Source of the DNA: Polaribacter sp. Hel1_33_78
Lineage (GTDB): Bacteria; Bacteroidota; Bacteroidia; Flavobacteriales; Flavobacteriaceae
Direction: 5' to 3'
DNA length: 64,000 bases
Assembly (NCBI RefSeq): GCF_900106075.1
Contig: NZ_LT629794.1
Span: 806,001 to 870,000 of the forward strand
Below, piece by piece: positions 61,344-64,000 of this stretch (position 1 is its first letter; every line of letters begins with the position of its first letter). The notes beneath the pieces were generated by a model, which made no database searches, had not been told where the DNA came from, and worked only from the letters and a program-made list of their open reading frames with translations. Position numbers and translations under genes: made by a program.

Positions 61344-62563
61344 TAGATAATTTTTACAGCAATTCTATGACAAGCATTGTTTAAATACCCTTTCGGGTTC
61401 CAGCCTGGTAAAAGCATGGGTTGCGCAATATTATGAGTGTCTGTTGCTTTTGCCCAAACTTCGTAATACCCTTTTTTTGGAAAATTTATGGAAGCTGAAA
61501 AATGTTGCCAAGCTAATCGATTTGTTGGTTTTTCTACAGAACAAATGGTCCATGTTGCTCCAAAATCTATTGAATATTCCATTTTTACAACCTCTAGTTC
61601 TCCAGCCCAGGCATGACCTCTTATGTTTAAAGCTTTTCCTTCGTTAATGAGCGCGCCCGTTTTAGGGTATGTGATTATGGATTTAACAGGCATCGATTCT
61701 ATAATGCACATGTCTTCATCTTTTACTTTTTCTCCCGGAGCAACTGGGTTACAAGGTACTCGATAAGCAGTTCCTGTCATTTTTGTGCCATCATGCACTT
61801 TGTTTCGAATACTAATTCTTTGAACCCACTTGCCAGAAACTGAAGCTGGCCAACCACCGGCAATTAAACGTAGTGGGTATCCGTGAATTAGTGGAATAGC
61901 TTCGTTATTCATTTGAAAAGCTAAAATGGTTTCATCTTGCAGTGCTTTTGGCAATGGGCAGCCTCTAGAAATAGGTTCTTTTTTAGGGTCTCCACTTAAA
62001 TGAGTGTCTGTAGAATGATATCCAATATAAACAGCATTACTCTTGATGCCTGCATCTTCTAATACGTCTCGTAAGCGCACACCCGTCCAAGACGCACAAT
62101 GCACGGCGCCAATAGTCCATTGATTCCCTTTTGCTGGTGGATCAAATTCACTTCGTCCATTACCGCCACATTCTAATGTTAATTGATAGGTATGGTGTTT
62201 AAATTTGGATTTTAAATCACTAAGAGTATATGTTTTTTTGTTTTTAACAGATTCCCCATCAATGGTAAGCGTCCAAGTTTCTGGGTTGATTTCTTCTGGG
62301 GTAGTTCCATTATTTCGAATAAACATAGATGAGTTGGGTGTAATCTTGTCATCTAATAAATGAGCTTGCGCTTCAATATTCCAGGGTTTGTCATTTAAAA
62401 TAATCATTTCTTTATTCTTACTGAACATTTTAAAAGGGTCTGGATCTTGCAATGCTAAAGGAGTATAGCCGTCAAGCATTTTGGAACCAAAAACAATTTC
62501 TGCGCTTATAAGTGCAGTAAAAGAACTTAGAACGGTTTTTTTTATAAAAGATCTTCTTCTCAC
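61343..62563 (-). CDS. Molybdopterin sulfite oxidase/dehydrogenase (SorA-like)
   Basis: 406 residues. A Tat-type leader, RRRSFIKKTVLSSF, starts the protein. The molybdenum-ligand cysteine is Cys132 in LTLECGGNGRSEFDPP, and AVHCASWTGVRL near 153-164 and YHSTDTHLSGDPKKEPISRG follow. The C-terminal dimerisation domain contains VKMEYSIDFGATW. It should oxidise sulfite to sulfate in the periplasm, with the co-encoded cytochrome as acceptor. A nitrate-reductase-like fold or other sulfite-oxidase-family substrates remain possible. A large palindrome lies 45 bases upstream of its start. Confidence 0.9.
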   Translation of the reverse strand: MRRRSFIKKTVLSSFTALISAEIVFGSKMLDGYTPLALQDPDPFKMFSKNKEMIILNDKPWNIEAQAHLLDDKITPNSSMFIRNNGTTPEEINPETWTLTIDGESVKNKKTYTLSDLKSKFKHHTYQLTLECGGNGRSEFDPPAKGNQWTIGAVHCASWTGVRLRDVLEDAGIKSNAVYIGYHSTDTHLSGDPKKEPISRGCPLPKALQDETILAFQMNNEAIPLIHGYPLRLIAGGWPASVSGKWVQRISIRNKVHDGTKMTGTAYRVPCNPVAPGEKVKDEDMCIIESMPVKSIITYPKTGALINEGKALNIRGHAWAGELEVVKMEYSIDFGATWTICSVEKPTNRLAWQHFSASINFPKKGYYEVWAKATDTHNIAQPMLLPGWNPKGYLNNACHRIAVKII

Positions 62564-62607
62564 AATACTAAAATTATATGGTTATATAAATAACATACAA
62601 GTTACAT

Positions 62608-62659
62608 GTAATTTCATTCTTTTTGTGTAACTAATGTTACACAAAAAGAATGAAATTAC
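62608..62659. promoter_or_regulatory. 52-bp perfect palindrome between sorA-like and membrane-protein genes
   Basis: Arms at 62608-62631 and 62636-62659 are exact 24-base inverses around the loop TAAT. The centre reads TGTAAC-TAAT-GTTACA, the shape of a Crp/Fnr-type dyad. It sits in the shared 5' region of the divergent genes starting at 62563 (minus) and 62701 (plus). It may be an operator, an RNA hairpin in a leader, or both. Confidence 0.6.
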
Positions 62660-62700
62660 TTTTAAATTGCATAATTCTTAGTAAGATAAATAACACAGTC

Positions 62701-63390
62701 ATGAAGATAATGAAAAAAGATTTCGAAACTCGTTTTACCGGTTGGGCGTTTATTTTAGCAGCAGCACTATTGTGGTTTGGTTGGGCGCTTTCACCTCATC
62801 ATATTGGTGAATATATAGTGTCTTCAGATTTTACTGAAATAGGAAAGAATGTGTGGTATTGGATATGGATGTATCGTATTCATATTTTTGGTTGGGTTAC
62901 TATGGGTATTTCAATGTTCGCATTGATGTCCATTATTTCAAGTAAACCTTATCGGGTGGTTATAGTTCCTGGAGCAGGAATGGTTATTGTTGGTACCTTT
63001 ACTTTAGCGATTGCTAATGCATATTTTTACAATTTTGGTGCTTGGGGTGTTGGACAAACAGCGGGTATGTCTGCTGTGGAAGTTATAGAATTTATGGATA
63101 ATATTTTATTTACAAATCAGTATGTTACTTGTTTTATACGTTTTGGACGTATTTTCTCTGGCGTAGGATTGGTTTTGTTGGGCTTTGCTTTTATTAAATG
63201 GAGAATAGTTAGCACTTGGTTGGGTTGGTTTACAACGCTAATAGGTCTGGCAGCCATGGTGATTATTTTGTCTATTCCGGATAATTATGAAATTTATAAA
63301 CCTTTATTTCACTTAAAAGCAATTTGGTTACTTATGATGGGTGTTACATTGCTGCGGCAAGGTGTTCATTTATCTAAATCAGAAGCTTAA
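62701..63390 (+). CDS. Polytopic membrane protein divergent from sorA
   Basis: About 229 residues from ATG 62701 (a second ATG at 62710 is possible; one at 62650 lies inside the palindrome and is unlikely). Six or so hydrophobic segments are visible, rich in Trp and Gly (GWAFILAAALLWFGWALSPHH; IFGWVTMGISMFALMSI; LVLLGFAFIKWRIV; WLLMMGVTLL). No catalytic motif is seen apart from His residues near the first helices. I do not recognise a family. The shared palindrome suggests co-regulation with the sulfite dehydrogenase. Confidence 0.65.
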   Translation: MKIMKKDFETRFTGWAFILAAALLWFGWALSPHHIGEYIVSSDFTEIGKNVWYWIWMYRIHIFGWVTMGISMFALMSIISSKPYRVVIVPGAGMVIVGTFTLAIANAYFYNFGAWGVGQTAGMSAVEVIEFMDNILFTNQYVTCFIRFGRIFSGVGLVLLGFAFIKWRIVSTWLGWFTTLIGLAAMVIILSIPDNYEIYKPLFHLKAIWLLMMGVTLLRQGVHLSKSEA

Positions 63391-63458
63391 TTTTTTGAAA
63401 TTATTTTACATGTTGCATGGATATAAAAAAATCACAGGTTTTAATATTAATTTAAAAA

Positions 63459-63803
63459 ATGATATTTTCAGCAACTACTTATAGAACATTGAGTGGTACA
63501 AAAAAAATTATAGAAGTACCTCAAAAAAAGGCTACTCAATGGGTTATCTATAAGGATGATAAACCAACATATTTTGTCGATTTGTACGATTTACAAACAG
63601 AATCGAATGCTATGATGAATAGCTTAGTTTTGTGTGCAAAAAGATCGATAAGAGAGGTTTTGGAGCTAATAAATAAAAAGAATAATATAAACTTGTTTTT
63701 ACCTAGAATTTCTCGCGTAGGTTTTAAGATCAAAGTGAGATCTGAATTAATAGAATTAAACTTAAAGCCAATCCCAAAAGAGTGGTTAGCTTATTCTTTG
63801 TAA
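63459..63803 (+). CDS. Hypothetical 114-residue protein
   Basis: Soluble, basic protein without signal peptide. It starts MIFSATTYRTLSGTKKIIEV and ends NLKPIPKEWLAYSL, with a Lys/Asn-rich middle helix (KRSIREVLELINKKNNIN). No family recognised. The start follows the membrane-protein gene by 68 bases on the same strand. It is probably real because the frame is long for this AT-rich DNA. Confidence 0.5.
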   Translation: MIFSATTYRTLSGTKKIIEVPQKKATQWVIYKDDKPTYFVDLYDLQTESNAMMNSLVLCAKRSIREVLELINKKNNINLFLPRISRVGFKIKVRSELIELNLKPIPKEWLAYSL

Positions 63804-63849
63804 AAATTATAGAATATGAAGTTCTTTTTTTTGTTATGAATCAATATTT

Positions 63850-63921
63850 GCGTCATTGTGAAGGATGAAGTAATCTTTTTATTTTAAAAGCTTATTTTTC
63901 CCCACTTCTTTATAATGACGC
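63850..63921. repeat. Degenerate REP-like element with long stem
   Basis: GCGTCATTGTGAAG (63850-63863) pairs with CTTTATAATGACGC (63908-63921) over 14 positions if two G-U pairs are allowed, and a T run follows. The left half, GTCATTGTGAAGGATGAAG then TAATC, resembles a worn copy of the GTCATTGCGAGGAACGAAGCAATC repeat that I recall from many Bacteroidota and other genomes. It may also terminate the 63459 gene. Confidence 0.5.
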
Positions 63922-63958
63922 TTTTTTAAACTTATTGTCAAAATCAATATCTCTTTTA

Positions 63959-64000
63959 TTAATTTATTTTATTGATGATTTTTTCGCCTTCAATATTATT
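63959..64000 (-). CDS. Possible C-terminal end of a gene entering from the right edge
   Basis: The last 42 bases read on the minus strand as an open frame, NNIEGEKIINKIN, ending in TAA at 63959-63961. Too short to identify or to be sure it is coding. Confidence 0.2.
   Translation of the reverse strand, partial: NNIEGEKIINKIN

Noticed and set aside
1-64000. CRISPR arrays, insertion sequences, prophage or known defence systems
   Set aside because: No regularly spaced direct repeats, transposase, integrase, phage structural or Cas-like protein was seen; all sizeable frames belong to other families.

Overview
The window is a stretch of bacterial chromosome from a marine-type member of the Bacteroidota, most likely family Flavobacteriaceae and close to Polaribacter or Tenacibaculum. 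The evidence is the very AT-rich DNA, the Bacteroidota promoter element TAnnTTTG in front of many genes, the absence of Shine-Dalgarno-like sites, a secreted laminarinase-like GH16 enzyme with a type IX secretion C-terminal tail, and clade-typical families (DUF4293, DUF1599, DUF2007, DUF4197, DUF5522, BT_3928-like DoxX). The species is inferred from content only.

0-10.9 kb: the end of a MORN-repeat gene, then a GHMP kinase, a prenyltransferase and an rRNA pseudouridine synthase. A small DUF1569 protein and an Lrp-type regulator follow, the latter divergent from an L-threonine dehydrogenase. After tRNA-Phe comes an envelope run: coaX, a beta-barrel protein, a TPR protein, lptC, a small membrane protein and a CNNM/CBS protein. 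11-24.9 kb: a PpiD-like foldase, rho, DUF4293, a three-gene signalling module (LuxR-type response regulator, lipoprotein with two similar halves, TPR histidine kinase), a phosphodiesterase, truA, an MsbA-like exporter, the c-di-AMP synthase cdaA, folP and a LOG-family hydrolase.

25-38.3 kb: two halves of a cluster I remember as continuous in relatives (DUF1599, DoxX-like / TlpA-like, tpiA, prmA, clpS) face each other across about 8 kb carrying a ClC channel, a crotonase, an MFS transporter, a Ca/Na exchanger, small proteins and tRNA-Arg. This is what one inversion of about 10.7 kb would produce. pyrF follows. 38.7-55.9 kb: degradative and surface functions, namely GH16, DUF4197, a Baeyer-Villiger-type monooxygenase, two tandem S15/CocE hydrolases, a DJ-1-like lipoprotein, YgiQ, an M14 peptidase with an amidohydrolase, and an HI0933-like flavoprotein. 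56-64 kb: more accessory content, including an FAD monooxygenase with an N-terminal CxxC module, a methyltransferase, a dienelactone hydrolase, a sterol-desaturase-like enzyme, a SorAB-type sulfite dehydrogenase and a membrane protein.

I found no CRISPR array, intact insertion sequence, prophage or recognised defence system. The most interesting signals are not new gene families. They are perfect terminator hairpins lying inside the first codons of lptC and of the histidine kinase, a 24-bp-arm perfect palindrome between the sulfite dehydrogenase and a membrane protein, a leader-ORF-plus-terminator arrangement before an MFS transporter, a decayed second copy of a methyltransferase tail, several other gene remnants, and degenerate intergenic repeats.
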